25,249 nucleotides of DNA from JAVBPB01 sp031549965 (GCA_031549965.1 JAVBPB010000037.1:1-25249); one strand, 5' to 3'; shown: positions 1-7,812, counted from the stretch's first letter. Numbers and translations: made by a program. Notes: generated by a model not told the origin, from the sequence alone.

Positions 1-249
1 GGTAAGGCAAACAATTGGATATATATAAATTCATATTTATCTGAAATAATTCGATAATCTAAATTAAGCAATTTTAAGAGGTTAACCTTAACTAGGTTGT
101 AAATTGAAACATAAAATCCTTAAGTTGACGACATTGAGCGTCCGTTGTAGATCAAATACATAATTTTACAACATTAAGCATCCTCTTCACAACAAACTTA
201 ATACAATTATCCATTAAAATCCCCCCCAAGTCAAGGCTAAAAAAAATAA
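1..249. other. Non-coding region upstream of the gal operon
   Basis: I see no convincing coding frame on either strand in this stretch; stops are dense in all frames. It holds a run of seven C (about 222-228), a GGTTAACC palindrome near 80-87, and two related 19-base segments at 125-143 and 165-183 that differ mainly by G/A changes. The gene to the left of the operon is outside the window. Confidence 0.6.
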
Positions 250-263
250 TGTAACCGCTTACA
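250..263 (+). promoter_or_regulatory. cre / LacI-GalR family operator upstream of galK
   Basis: The 14-mer TGTAACCGCTTACA matches the catabolite-responsive-element consensus TGWNANCGNTNWCA at every defined position. It ends 8 bases before the -35 box of the galK promoter. A CcpA site centred upstream of -35 can activate or repress. The same core could instead be the operator of a dedicated GalR/LacI-type repressor, since these families share the central CG half-site. No regulator gene lies in the window. Confidence 0.75.
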
Positions 264-271
264 TAAAAAGC

Positions 272-300
272 TTTACAATATAGAATAAATGTTGTATAAT
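272..300 (+). promoter_or_regulatory. Sigma-A promoter of galKET
   Basis: The -35 box TTTACA (272-277) and a perfect -10 box TATAAT (295-300) are separated by 17 bases. Transcription should start near 307, giving a leader of about 38 bases before the galK start. No other strong promoter was seen before galT, so this probably drives all three genes. Confidence 0.85.
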
Positions 301-344
301 ACAATTAATAAAAAATAAAAAAATAAAAGACAGGAGCGAATAAA

Positions 345-1511
345 ATGAAAGAAAAATTAATAAAGAGATTTAAAGAAATATTTGGAGACCTAGAAGGCAT
401 AAAAGCATACTTTGCCCCAGGCCGTGTAAACTTAATTGGAGAACATACAGACTACAATGGAGGCCATGTTTTTCCATGTGCACTAACTATAGGTACATAT
501 GCTATAGCAAGAAAAAGAGAAGATAAAATAATAAGATTTTTTTCAGATAATTTTGAAGACTTAGGTACAATTGAAGTTAATTTAGATGACATAAAGTATG
601 ACAAAAAAGATGATTGGGCAAACTACCCAAAAGCAATGATATGGGCATTTGATCAAAAAGGATACAAAACAACCTCAGGTTTTGACGTACTGTATTTTGG
701 AAATATTCCAAATGGTTCAGGACTATCCTCCTCTGCATCAGTAGAAGTAGTTACAAGTGTGTTACTAAAAGATCTGTTTAACTTTGATGTAGATATGATT
801 AATATTTCGCTTATCAGCCAGTTAGCAGAAAATCAATTTATCGGAGTAAACTGCGGTATAATGGATCAATTTGCAATAGCAATGGGAAAAGAAGATAATG
901 CAATATTCTTAGATACAAGTAACCTTCACTATGAGTATGCACCAATTGTTTTAAAAGATGAAAAAATCGTTATTGCCAATACTAACAAAAAAAGAGGGCT
1001 TGGAGAATCTAAGTACAACGAAAGAAGAGAAGAATGCGAAAGAGCAGTATCAGACCTTCAAAAAGTTATTGATATAAAAACATTGGGCGAGCTAACTGAA
1101 GAAAAATTCGAAGAATTAGCCCATAACATACAGGATGAAAACTGTAAAAAAAGAGCAAGACACGCTGTATATGAAAATCAAAGAACAATAAAGGCAAAAA
1201 ATGCTTTAATGGAAGGTGATTTAGAACTTTTTGGAAAATTAATGAATGAATCACATAAATCCTTAAATGAAGATTATGAAGTAACAGGTAATGAATTAAA
1301 CACATTAGTTGAAGCAGCATGGAAGCAAGAAGGTGTAATCGGTGCAAGAATGACAGGTGCAGGATTTGGTGGTTGTACTGTAAGCATTGTAAAAAAAGAT
1401 AAAGTTGATAACTTTATAAAGAATGTATCTATAGAATATGCTCAAAAAATAGGATATGCGGCTGATTTCTACGTAGTAGAGGTTGGAAGTGGAGCTGGAA
1501 AACTTGATTAA
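345..1511 (+). CDS. galK: Galactokinase
   Basis: Phosphorylates alpha-D-galactose to galactose-1-phosphate with ATP in the cytoplasm, the first committed step of the Leloir pathway. The 388-residue protein has the usual family length and the GHMP-kinase layout: the galactokinase signature GRVNLIGEHTDYNGG at residues 26-40, the Gly/Ser-rich ATP loop IPNGSGLSSSAS at 121-132, the motif GIMDQFA with the expected catalytic Asp174, and the C-terminal GHMP motif MTGAGFGGC. The start is fixed by AGGAG at 332-336, eight bases upstream. It is the first gene of a galK-galE-galT operon with a cre-like operator and a consensus promoter directly upstream, so expression is probably sugar-controlled. galE follows after 23 bases. 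Confidence 0.97.
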   Translation: MKEKLIKRFKEIFGDLEGIKAYFAPGRVNLIGEHTDYNGGHVFPCALTIGTYAIARKREDKIIRFFSDNFEDLGTIEVNLDDIKYDKKDDWANYPKAMIWAFDQKGYKTTSGFDVLYFGNIPNGSGLSSSASVEVVTSVLLKDLFNFDVDMINISLISQLAENQFIGVNCGIMDQFAIAMGKEDNAIFLDTSNLHYEYAPIVLKDEKIVIANTNKKRGLGESKYNERREECERAVSDLQKVIDIKTLGELTEEKFEELAHNIQDENCKKRARHAVYENQRTIKAKNALMEGDLELFGKLMNESHKSLNEDYEVTGNELNTLVEAAWKQEGVIGARMTGAGFGGCTVSIVKKDKVDNFIKNVSIEYAQKIGYAADFYVVEVGSGAGKLD

Positions 1512-1534
1512 TATACCTTGAAAGGAGAATTTTT

Positions 1535-2524
1535 ATGGCAATTTTAGTATTAGGAGGAGCAGGATATATTGGCTCACACACAGTTTACGAATTAATAGAA
1601 CAAGGCGAAGACGTAGTAATTATTGATAATTTAGAAACAGGATATAAAGAAGCTGTTCACGAAAAAGCCAGATTTTATCAAGGGGATATTAGAAACAGAC
1701 AGTTTTTAGATGAAGTATTTGAAAAAGAAACAATTGAAGCCGTTATTCATTTTGCAGCTAATTCATTAGTTGGAGAAAGTATGACAAACCCACTTAAATA
1801 TTATGACAACAATTTATGCGGAACTAAGGTTTTACTTGAAGCAATGGTTTCTCATAACATTAAAAAGATTGTATTTTCATCAACAGCAGCAACTTATGGA
1901 GAACCAGAAAGTATTCCTATTCTTGAATCAGACAGGACATTACCAACTAATGCATATGGAGAAACTAAGCTTTCCATGGAAAAAATGTTTAAATGGACAG
2001 ATTATGCTAACGGCATTAAATATGTTTCATTAAGATATTTTAATGCCTGTGGAGCTCATGAAAGTGGTACAATAGGAGAATCTCATAGGCCAGAATCCCA
2101 TTTAATTCCACTTATTTTACAAGTTCCATTAGGACAAAGAGAACATATCAGCGTATATGGTAATGATTATGATACAAAAGACGGTACTTGTATAAGAGAT
2201 TACATACACGTAACAGACCTTGCACAGGCTCATATCCTTGCAGTAAAATATTTAAAAGCAGGAAATGAAAGTAACATATTTAACTTGGGAAACGGTCAGG
2301 GCTTTACAGTTAACGAGGTTATAGAAACAGCAAGAAAAGTAACCCAACACCCAATACCGGCAGTTATTTGTGATAGAAGAGCAGGAGATCCGGCTGTACT
2401 TATAGCATCAAGTAAAAATGCAAAAGAAGTACTTGGCTGGAAACCAGAACATGATAACCTAAGAGAAATAATAGAATCAGCTTGGAAATGGCACCAAAAC
2501 AGACCAAATGGTTATACATGCTAA
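1535..2524 (+). CDS. galE: UDP-glucose 4-epimerase
   Basis: Interconverts UDP-galactose and UDP-glucose using tightly bound NAD, closing the Leloir cycle and supplying UDP-galactose for surface glycans. The 329-residue protein is an extended short-chain dehydrogenase: the NAD-binding GGAGYIGS motif is at residues 7-14, the substrate Ser/Thr segment SST at 115-117, and the catalytic YGETK (Tyr141, Lys145) at 141-145. Length is typical. An AAGGAG ribosome site lies a few bases before the ATG. It is 23 bases downstream of galK. Its stop codon sits in the left arm of a long hairpin that occupies most of the gap to galT. Confidence 0.97.
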   Translation: MAILVLGGAGYIGSHTVYELIEQGEDVVIIDNLETGYKEAVHEKARFYQGDIRNRQFLDEVFEKETIEAVIHFAANSLVGESMTNPLKYYDNNLCGTKVLLEAMVSHNIKKIVFSSTAATYGEPESIPILESDRTLPTNAYGETKLSMEKMFKWTDYANGIKYVSLRYFNACGAHESGTIGESHRPESHLIPLILQVPLGQREHISVYGNDYDTKDGTCIRDYIHVTDLAQAHILAVKYLKAGNESNIFNLGNGQGFTVNEVIETARKVTQHPIPAVICDRRAGDPAVLIASSKNAKEVLGWKPEHDNLREIIESAWKWHQNRPNGYTC

Positions 2525-2580
2525 TGTAGTGACTCGCTGATAATCAATACTTAACTAAATATCAGCGTGTCAACATTTAG
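2521..2580 (+). promoter_or_regulatory. Intercistronic stem-loop over the galE stop codon
   Basis: A 60-base imperfect inverted repeat. Its core is CGCTGATA (2535-2542) pairing with TATCAGCG (2560-2567) around a 17-base loop. TGAC (2530-2533) pairs with GTCA (2569-2572) beyond a T/T mismatch, and AATGT (2523-2527) pairs with ACATT (2573-2577) beyond a two-base bulge. There is no T-run after it and galT starts 33 bases later, so it does not look like a full terminator. It could be an mRNA-stability, processing or attenuation element that lowers galT relative to galKE. Confidence 0.6.
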
Positions 2581-2612
2581 TAATTATCATAATTTTAGAT
2601 TGGAGTGTTTAG

Positions 2613-4112
2613 ATGATTTATCTTAATATAAAAAAATTGGTTCAATATGGTTTAAAAGAAGGGCTTATATCAAAAGAAGATGAAATTTATACTATAAATA
2701 ATCTTTTAGAACTATTTAAGCTGGATGATTATATAGAACCACAAGAATTTAATGATGACGAGCCAATTATACTTGAAAATGTATTAAAAGAACTATTAGA
2801 TTACGCTTATGATAATAAAATTATGGAAGAGAATGGTATAGTTTATAGAGACTTATTTGATACCAAAATAATGAATATTTTAACTCCAAAGCCAAGCGAA
2901 ATAATTAAAAAATTTGAAGAATTCTATAAACATTCTCCAAGACTTGCAACTGATTATTATTATAAAATCAGTCAGGATACAGACTACATAAGACGTTATA
3001 GAATAGAGAAGGATATAAAATGGATTACAAGAACAGAATACGGTGATATTGATATTACAATTAATTTAAGTAAGCCAGAAAAAGATCCAAAAGCCATAGC
3101 GGCAGCAAAGCTTGCAAAACAAAGTGGATATCCAAAATGTCTGCTTTGTAAAGAGAATGAAGGTTATGCGGGAAGAGTAAATCACCCAGCAAGAAATAAC
3201 CACAGAATAATACCAATTACGATTAATAGTTCAAGATGGGGATTCCAATATTCACCATATGTTTACTATAATGAACATTGTATAGTATTTAGCGGTGAAC
3301 ACACACCTATGAAAGTGGATAGAAATACCTTTGTAAAATTATTTGATTTCATAAAATTATTTCCCCATTACTTTATTGGTTCAAATGCAGATTTACCAAT
3401 TGTTGGAGGTTCAATATTAACTCATGATCATTTTCAGGGGGGAAACTATGAATTTGCAATGGCAAGAGCTGATATAGAAAAACATTTTGATGTAAAGGGT
3501 TATGAAGATGTAGAAGTGGGAATACTTAACTGGGCAATGTCAGTTATACGTATCAGATGTAAGAATGAAAAGAGATTAATTGATTTAGGTGATCATATAT
3601 TAAACAGTTGGAGAAACTATACTGATGAATCAGCATTTATTTATGCTTTTACAGACAATGAACCTCATAACACAATCACTCCAATAGCAAGAAAAGTTGA
3701 TGATATGTTTGAACTTGATCTTGCACTTAGAAATAATATAACTACTAAAGAACATCCTCTTGGAGTATACCATCCACATGATGAATTACACCACATTAAA
3801 AAAGAAAATATTGGTCTTATTGAAGTAATGGGACTTGCAGTACTTCCTGCAAGACTTAAGGATGAACTTAAATTATTAGAGGAATATATCCTTAATAATA
3901 AAGATATTAGAAAAAATGAATCAATAGAAAAACATGCAGACTGGGTAGATGCTTTTTTACCAAAATATAAGGATATTAATAAAGAAAACATTTCAAAAAT
4001 AATAGAAGACGAAGTAGGAATTGTATTCTCAAAAGTGCTTGAACATGCAGGCGTATTTAAAAGAAATCCAGAAGGACAAAAGGCATTTAAGAAATTTATT
4101 AATAGTTTATAA
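2613..4112 (+). CDS. galT: Galactose-1-phosphate uridylyltransferase, class II (Firmicute type)
   Basis: Transfers UMP from UDP-glucose to galactose-1-phosphate, giving UDP-galactose and glucose-1-phosphate. At 499 residues it belongs to the longer class II GalT group of Firmicutes rather than the roughly 350-residue class I enzymes. Visible motifs are a CxxC pair at Cys176/Cys179 and HDHFQGG at residues 271-277, whose HxH is the expected nucleotidyl-histidine region of the HIT-like fold. The start is supported by GGAG at 2602-2605. It is separated from galE by an 88-base gap filled by a hairpin, and a strong hairpin follows it. I see no frameshift or missing segment. Confidence 0.95.
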   Translation: MIYLNIKKLVQYGLKEGLISKEDEIYTINNLLELFKLDDYIEPQEFNDDEPIILENVLKELLDYAYDNKIMEENGIVYRDLFDTKIMNILTPKPSEIIKKFEEFYKHSPRLATDYYYKISQDTDYIRRYRIEKDIKWITRTEYGDIDITINLSKPEKDPKAIAAAKLAKQSGYPKCLLCKENEGYAGRVNHPARNNHRIIPITINSSRWGFQYSPYVYYNEHCIVFSGEHTPMKVDRNTFVKLFDFIKLFPHYFIGSNADLPIVGGSILTHDHFQGGNYEFAMARADIEKHFDVKGYEDVEVGILNWAMSVIRIRCKNEKRLIDLGDHILNSWRNYTDESAFIYAFTDNEPHNTITPIARKVDDMFELDLALRNNITTKEHPLGVYHPHDELHHIKKENIGLIEVMGLAVLPARLKDELKLLEEYILNNKDIRKNESIEKHADWVDAFLPKYKDINKENISKIIEDEVGIVFSKVLEHAGVFKRNPEGQKAFKKFINSL

Positions 4113-4128
4113 GATATAGAAAAAGAGT

Positions 4129-4178
4129 AGGAATTGTTTAGAAATAGCTTGAATTAAAGTGGTTTCTGAACAATTCCT
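4129..4178 (+). terminator. Terminator-like hairpin after galT
   Basis: GGAATTGTTTAGAAA (4130-4144) pairs with TTTCTGAACAATTCC (4163-4177) with a single G-U pair, and A4129/T4178 extends the stem to 16 pairs around an 18-base loop. A T-rich but interrupted tract follows. It lies 17 bases after the galT stop, before an apparently unrelated gene pair. Confidence 0.65.
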
Positions 4179-4240
4179 TAGTGTTATTTTATCTGATTAA
4201 TGCCTATTAATTGGAATTAATCAATTAGGGAGGAATTTGA

Positions 4241-4918
4241 ATGATAAAAAAAGTGGTGGTTTTTGGTAATAATACACTTGCGAGGGAGCTTATAGAAGAA
4301 TCAAAAAAATCAGGTGATAATTTCCTTATTGAAGCATGTTGTGTGGATAATGAATATTTAGAGAGTGATGAATTTTATGGGTATAAGATGGTTGGTTTTT
4401 CAGATATAGAAAATGTCTATCCTCCTTCAGAGTTTGATATGATTTCAACAGTTTTTTCACCATCAGGAATGAGAAATCGTATAAATCTTTTTAGAAGAAT
4501 TAAGGAAAAAGGTTATTTTATGCGAAATTACATCAGTCCATTAGCAAATGTGTCTAATAATATTATAATGGGTGAAAATAATTTGATATTTGCATTTGCC
4601 AATGTGGGAAGTAATGGAGTTTTGGGAAATGATAATTTTATAAGACATAATGTTTATTTGGGGCATGATTTTAATATAAAGGATGGTAATACAATTTCGC
4701 CGGGCTGCATCATATCAGGACAGTGTTCCATAGGAAACAGATGCTATCTGGGTGTGGGAGCAGTTGTAGTTGAAAATATAATTATTGCGGATGAAACTTT
4801 AATAGGTGCAGGAGCAGTAGTTGTAAAAAATACAGAAGAATTCACAAAATATATGGGTGTACCGGCCAAGGAAGTATCTAAACATATAGACACAGGAATT
4901 GTAATTAAGCCAAGATGA
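4241..4918 (+). CDS. NeuD/PglD-like sugar O- or N-acyltransferase (left-handed beta-helix)
   Basis: A predicted acyl-CoA-dependent acyltransferase of the hexapeptide-repeat family. The 225-residue length fits the NeuD/PglD subgroup. The N-terminal part (residues 1-90) starts with the Rossmann-like strand IKKVVVFGNN. From about residue 95 imperfect hexapeptide repeats form the left-handed beta-helix (for example IIMGENNLIF, GVLGNDNFI, CSIGNRCYLG, TLIGAGAVVV). A His in RHNVYLGHDF is in the region where family members carry the catalytic base. The GGGAGG site at 4228-4233 fixes the start. It is 46 bases upstream of a BKACE enzyme and probably cotranscribed. The substrate is unknown; no sugar nucleotide genes other than gal are nearby. 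Confidence 0.8.
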   Translation: MIKKVVVFGNNTLARELIEESKKSGDNFLIEACCVDNEYLESDEFYGYKMVGFSDIENVYPPSEFDMISTVFSPSGMRNRINLFRRIKEKGYFMRNYISPLANVSNNIIMGENNLIFAFANVGSNGVLGNDNFIRHNVYLGHDFNIKDGNTISPGCIISGQCSIGNRCYLGVGAVVVENIIIADETLIGAGAVVVKNTEEFTKYMGVPAKEVSKHIDTGIVIKPR

Positions 4919-4964
4919 AAGGGTTCTTTAGTGATTATTAACTTAATATACAAGGAGTATGTAA

Positions 4965-5828
4965 ATGAATAAATTAATTATTAATTTTACACCAACAGGT
5001 ATGATCCCTTTAAAGAGCCAGACTCCATATGTCCCAATTAGCTGTGAAGAAATTATTGAGCAAGTAAAAGAAGTATACAAAATGGGAATTAATATGGTTC
5101 ATCTTCATGCAAGGGATGCAAAAACGGAAGAATCTGTTTATCAAAAAGAGATATATGCAAAAATGATTTATGGAATCAGAGAATTTGCACCGGATTTAAT
5201 CATTTGTGTTTCTACCAGCGGAAGAGTGTATAATGAATTGGAAAAACGTTCTGATGTACTTAACCTCACAGGAGATTTGAAGCCAGACATGGCAAGCCTT
5301 ACTCTCAGTTCATTAAATTTTAATAAAAGTGCAAGTATAAATGAGCCATCTGTGATTATTGGACTGGCTAAGGCAATGCAGGAGAAAGAAATAAGACCTG
5401 AATTGGAAGTATTTGATTTAGGGATGATTAATTACGCTCACTATTTAATTAAAAAGGGACTAATTACCCCTCCATATTATTTTAACATAATACTCGGAAA
5501 CATAGCATGTGGACAGGCCAATCTGCTTTCTGCCGGAGTAATGTTAAATGAATTGCCTAAAGATTCAATTCCATGTTTTGGAGGAATCGGACAGTACCAA
5601 CTGAGAATCAATTCTCTTGCAGTCTCTATGGGATATGGTGTTAGGGTTGGATTAGAAGATAATATTTGGTTTGATAGTCAAAGAACAAAATTGGCTACTA
5701 ATTCAGCGTTAGTTTCACGTATTAGAGATATTGCTATAGCAAATGAACGTGAAATAATGAGTACTAAAGAACTGAGAAAACTGTTGGGATTAAAAAAAGG
5801 ATATGGAAATTATGGAATAAAAAATTAG
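4965..5828 (+). CDS. BKACE family beta-keto acid cleavage enzyme (DUF849)
   Basis: Predicted cytoplasmic metalloenzyme of the Kce/BKACE family, which reacts a beta-keto acid with acetyl-CoA to give acetoacetate and a new acyl-CoA. The 287-residue protein is a TIM barrel of normal length. The metal-binding His-x-His is His46 and His48 in VHLHARD; the distal Glu231 in VRVGLEDNIWFD is preceded by Arg227 and followed by Asp232, the same pattern as in the characterised 3-keto-5-aminohexanoate cleavage enzyme. The N-terminal strand INFTPTGMIP replaces the more common TPNG motif. AAGGAG (4952-4957) lies 7 bases before the ATG. No lysine-fermentation genes surround it, so the substrate is probably not 3-keto-5-aminohexanoate. 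It follows the acyltransferase gene and is closed by a strong terminator. Confidence 0.85.
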   Translation: MNKLIINFTPTGMIPLKSQTPYVPISCEEIIEQVKEVYKMGINMVHLHARDAKTEESVYQKEIYAKMIYGIREFAPDLIICVSTSGRVYNELEKRSDVLNLTGDLKPDMASLTLSSLNFNKSASINEPSVIIGLAKAMQEKEIRPELEVFDLGMINYAHYLIKKGLITPPYYFNIILGNIACGQANLLSAGVMLNELPKDSIPCFGGIGQYQLRINSLAVSMGYGVRVGLEDNIWFDSQRTKLATNSALVSRIRDIAIANEREIMSTKELRKLLGLKKGYGNYGIKN

Positions 5829-5863
5829 TCATGAATAATAATATATATAAATAAGACAAATAG

Positions 5864-5910
5864 AACAAGCATAGAAGTAATAATTTAAATTATTTTTATG
5901 CTTGTTTTTT
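5864..5910 (+). terminator. Intrinsic terminator after the BKACE gene
   Basis: AACAAGCATA (5864-5873) pairs perfectly with TATGCTTGTT (5897-5906). The A/T-rich loop can fold further, and the stem runs into a T-tract ending at 5910. It lies 35 bases after the stop codon. Confidence 0.85.
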
Positions 5911-6052
5911 ATTTAAAATATGATATCCTAAATAAGACATAAAGACAATTAGGCACAAACAAGAAACTAAAAATATTTAATTTATTAATTTAAAAAAAAT
6001 ATTTTATTTATTGGCTAAATGGATTATAATGTTAATGTCAGGAGTGAAAAAT

Positions 6053-6523
6053 TTGAATAAGAATATAAAAAAAATAATTAAGATTGGAAGTCAAATATTA
6101 TTTACTATTTATTTAGTAATTTTAATCTATTTTTTGTTTTTTAGCGAACATTATGGAAGAACAATTGTATCTACAGAATATAAATATAATTTACAGCCAT
6201 TTAAAGAAATTCATAGATTTATTAAATATAGAAGAGAAATAGGTTTTGAAGGTGTTGTAGTAAATTTACTTGGAAATGTTTTGGCATTTGCACCTTTTGG
6301 AATGGTTATGCCTATAATCAGCCCAAGAAACAGAAAATTTATTAACATATTATTGCTAAGTTTTCAATTAAGCTTAACCATAGAAATAGTACAATTTTTT
6401 TTAAGAGTAGGGACTTTTGATGTGGATGATCTACTATTAAATACAGTAGGAGGAATTTTAGGTTATATAGGATTTATTATTATGAATAAAATATGGTTAG
6501 CATATAGAAAAAAAATTATTTAG
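6053..6523 (+). CDS. VanZ-like family membrane protein
   Basis: Small integral membrane protein of the VanZ-like family, whose namesake gives low-level teicoplanin resistance by an unknown mechanism; most family members have no known role. About 156 residues with four hydrophobic segments: one near the N-terminus (ILFTIYLVILIYFLFF), one around VVNLLGNVLAFAPFGMV, one at INILLLSFQLSLTIEIVQFF, and a C-terminal one. The family core N-L-x-G-N-x-L-x-F-x-P-x-G and the D-V-D-D-x-x-x-N-x-x-G-x-x-x-G motif are both present. I prefer the TTG start at 6053 because AGGAG (6040-6044) lies 8 bases before it; an upstream in-frame ATG at 6011 would place a TATAAT sequence inside the gene and has no ribosome site. 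The next gene follows after 11 bases. Confidence 0.8.
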   Translation: MNKNIKKIIKIGSQILFTIYLVILIYFLFFSEHYGRTIVSTEYKYNLQPFKEIHRFIKYRREIGFEGVVVNLLGNVLAFAPFGMVMPIISPRNRKFINILLLSFQLSLTIEIVQFFLRVGTFDVDDLLLNTVGGILGYIGFIIMNKIWLAYRKKII

Positions 6524-6534
6524 GGAGATATATA

Positions 6535-6888
6535 ATGTTAGAAAAGAAAAAGAAGAAAAGAAGAAAAATACCAAAAAAATCAAGCTTTAAATTCTCAGAT
6601 AAGTCTTATTCTAAAAGGGGTATTATTTCCACTATAATTGGTATAATATCTTTAATAGTACTGACAATAATATTTATTGCATCATCTAATTCATATGGTA
6701 ATGGTGAATTAATACTGGGTTTAATAGGGGATTTAATATTTATAGCTTCATTAATAGGGCTTGGTATAGCGTTATATAGCTTTAAAGAAAGTGATATATA
6801 TTACAGATATTCTATTTTGGGTGCAGGAATCAACTCATTAATTGTTGTATCCTTATTTGCACTATTTGTGGTAGGCTTGAGCATTTAA
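6535..6888 (+). CDS. Small three-helix membrane protein (DUF6142-like)
   Basis: A 117-residue protein with a very basic N-terminus (KKKKKRRKIPKK) and three predicted transmembrane helices at roughly residues 28-50, 57-82 and 94-116. From memory it resembles a small uncharacterised family of Clostridia (DUF6142); I cannot confirm this without a search and assign no function. It begins 11 bases after the VanZ-like gene, with GGGAG upstream, so the two are probably cotranscribed and may act together in the membrane. The lysine-rich N-terminus should stay in the cytoplasm by the positive-inside rule. Confidence 0.75.
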   Translation: MLEKKKKKRRKIPKKSSFKFSDKSYSKRGIISTIIGIISLIVLTIIFIASSNSYGNGELILGLIGDLIFIASLIGLGIALYSFKESDIYYRYSILGAGINSLIVVSLFALFVVGLSI

Positions 6889-6932
6889 TATGTATAAAAC
6901 TTTTGCTAATCCAATAAATAGATAGTATATAA

Positions 6933-6964
6933 GGCATTAAACTTATATTTAAATATTTAATGCC
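6933..6964. terminator. Hairpin between convergent genes
   Basis: GGCATTAAA (6933-6941) pairs with TTTAATGCC (6956-6964), extended by flanking ATATA on the left and TATAT on the right. It sits between the small membrane protein gene on the plus strand and the 57-residue gene on the minus strand, so it could end both transcripts. It lacks a clean T-run. Confidence 0.5.
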
Positions 6965-7027
6965 TATATATTGTTTCAAGTAAATTTTCATTTTAAAGCA
7001 GTTTTACAGTGAATGAAACAATAGCAT

Positions 7028-7201
7028 TTATTTATTTTTGTCTAAATTTGAAAGGCTATTTGTTCCAGGTACTGAGTTACTATACTCTTCCTTTAAGAAG
7101 CGATCCTCATCATTAGCAACATCAGAAACTTCCGCTTCCTTACTCATACCGCCTGTTTTAAAATTTTTTAGTAATTCACTATATCTTTTATCAGTTTCCA
7201 T
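7028..7201 (-). CDS. Hypothetical 57-residue protein
   Basis: I do not recognise this protein. The minus strand from 7201 to 7028 encodes METDKRYSELLKNFK, then an acidic, polar sequence with no hydrophobic segment, ending in NLDKNK and TAA. The case for a real gene is a full AGGAGGT ribosome site (7208-7214 on the complement) six bases before an ATG, an uninterrupted 58-codon frame and natural codon use for this genome. There are no cysteines and no membrane helix; composition is rich in Lys, Glu, Asp, Asn and Ser. Such small hydrophilic proteins are often spore- or stress-related in Clostridia, but nothing in the sequence proves that. It is convergent with the VanZ-like pair and divergent from the methyltransferase operon. 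Confidence 0.75.
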   Translation of the reverse strand: METDKRYSELLKNFKTGGMSKEAEVSDVANDEDRFLKEEYSNSVPGTNSLSNLDKNK

Positions 7202-7329
7202 ATATATACCTCCTAATTAATATATCAATATTATTTTGTCCTTTAAAAAGTAGTAATATGCATAAATAATGAACCTATATAAAAGTCACATAAGTTTAAA
7301 TAAACAAAATGAAAAATTGAGGTGAAAAA

Positions 7330-7812
7330 TTGTATAATCAAAAGTATAAATCTCCAATAGGAGAATTAAATATAATTGCTAATGATGACTACCTTCTTAG
7401 CATAGCTTTTTCTGGAGAAAATAATAAAGATGAAATAAATGGAAATATACATACTAATAATACTATTACTCAATTGGAAGAATACTTTATGGGAAAGAGA
7501 AAAGTATTTGATTTACCTATTAAGCTAAATGGAACGGTATTTCAAATGAAGGTTTGGAATGTACTTCAAAACATTCCATATGGAGAAACAAGAAGCTATA
7601 AAGATATTGCAGTGTTGATTAATAGTAATAATGCACAAAGAGGTGTAGGACAGGCTAACAAAGCAAATCCATATTTAATTATAGTTCCATGTCACAGGGT
7701 AATTAAATCCGATGGAAAAATAGGAGGATATGCTGGAAATAATGAAAATAAAATAGATATTAAAAGGACTTTGCTTGAACTGGAAAGGAAAACAAGGAAT
7801 GGAAAGAATTGA
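7330..7812 (+). CDS. ogt: Methylated-DNA-protein-cysteine S-methyltransferase
   Basis: Suicide repair enzyme that moves the methyl group from O6-methylguanine in DNA to its own cysteine. The 160-residue protein is the compact Ogt type without an Ada domain. The active-site motif PCHRV contains Cys121; the conserved IPYGETRSYKDIA lies at residues 82-94; Arg104 in AQRGVGQANKANP is in the position of the DNA-intercalating arginine finger. The start is TTG with GAGGTG at 7319-7324; no nearer ATG would leave an intact N-terminus. The HD-domain gene begins inside its last codons, so translation of the two is probably coupled. Confidence 0.93.
   Translation: MYNQKYKSPIGELNIIANDDYLLSIAFSGENNKDEINGNIHTNNTITQLEEYFMGKRKVFDLPIKLNGTVFQMKVWNVLQNIPYGETRSYKDIAVLINSNNAQRGVGQANKANPYLIIVPCHRVIKSDGKIGGYAGNNENKIDIKRTLLELERKTRNGKN

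Noticed and set aside
6011..6052. Longer N-terminus for the VanZ-like protein starting at ATG 6011
   Set aside because: The extra 14 codons include a TATAAT box and have no ribosome site; AGGAG sits correctly before the TTG at 6053.
7038..7220. Plus-strand open frame across the small minus-strand gene
   Set aside because: No ribosome site and an unlikely composition; the minus-strand frame has a consensus AGGAGGT and correct start.
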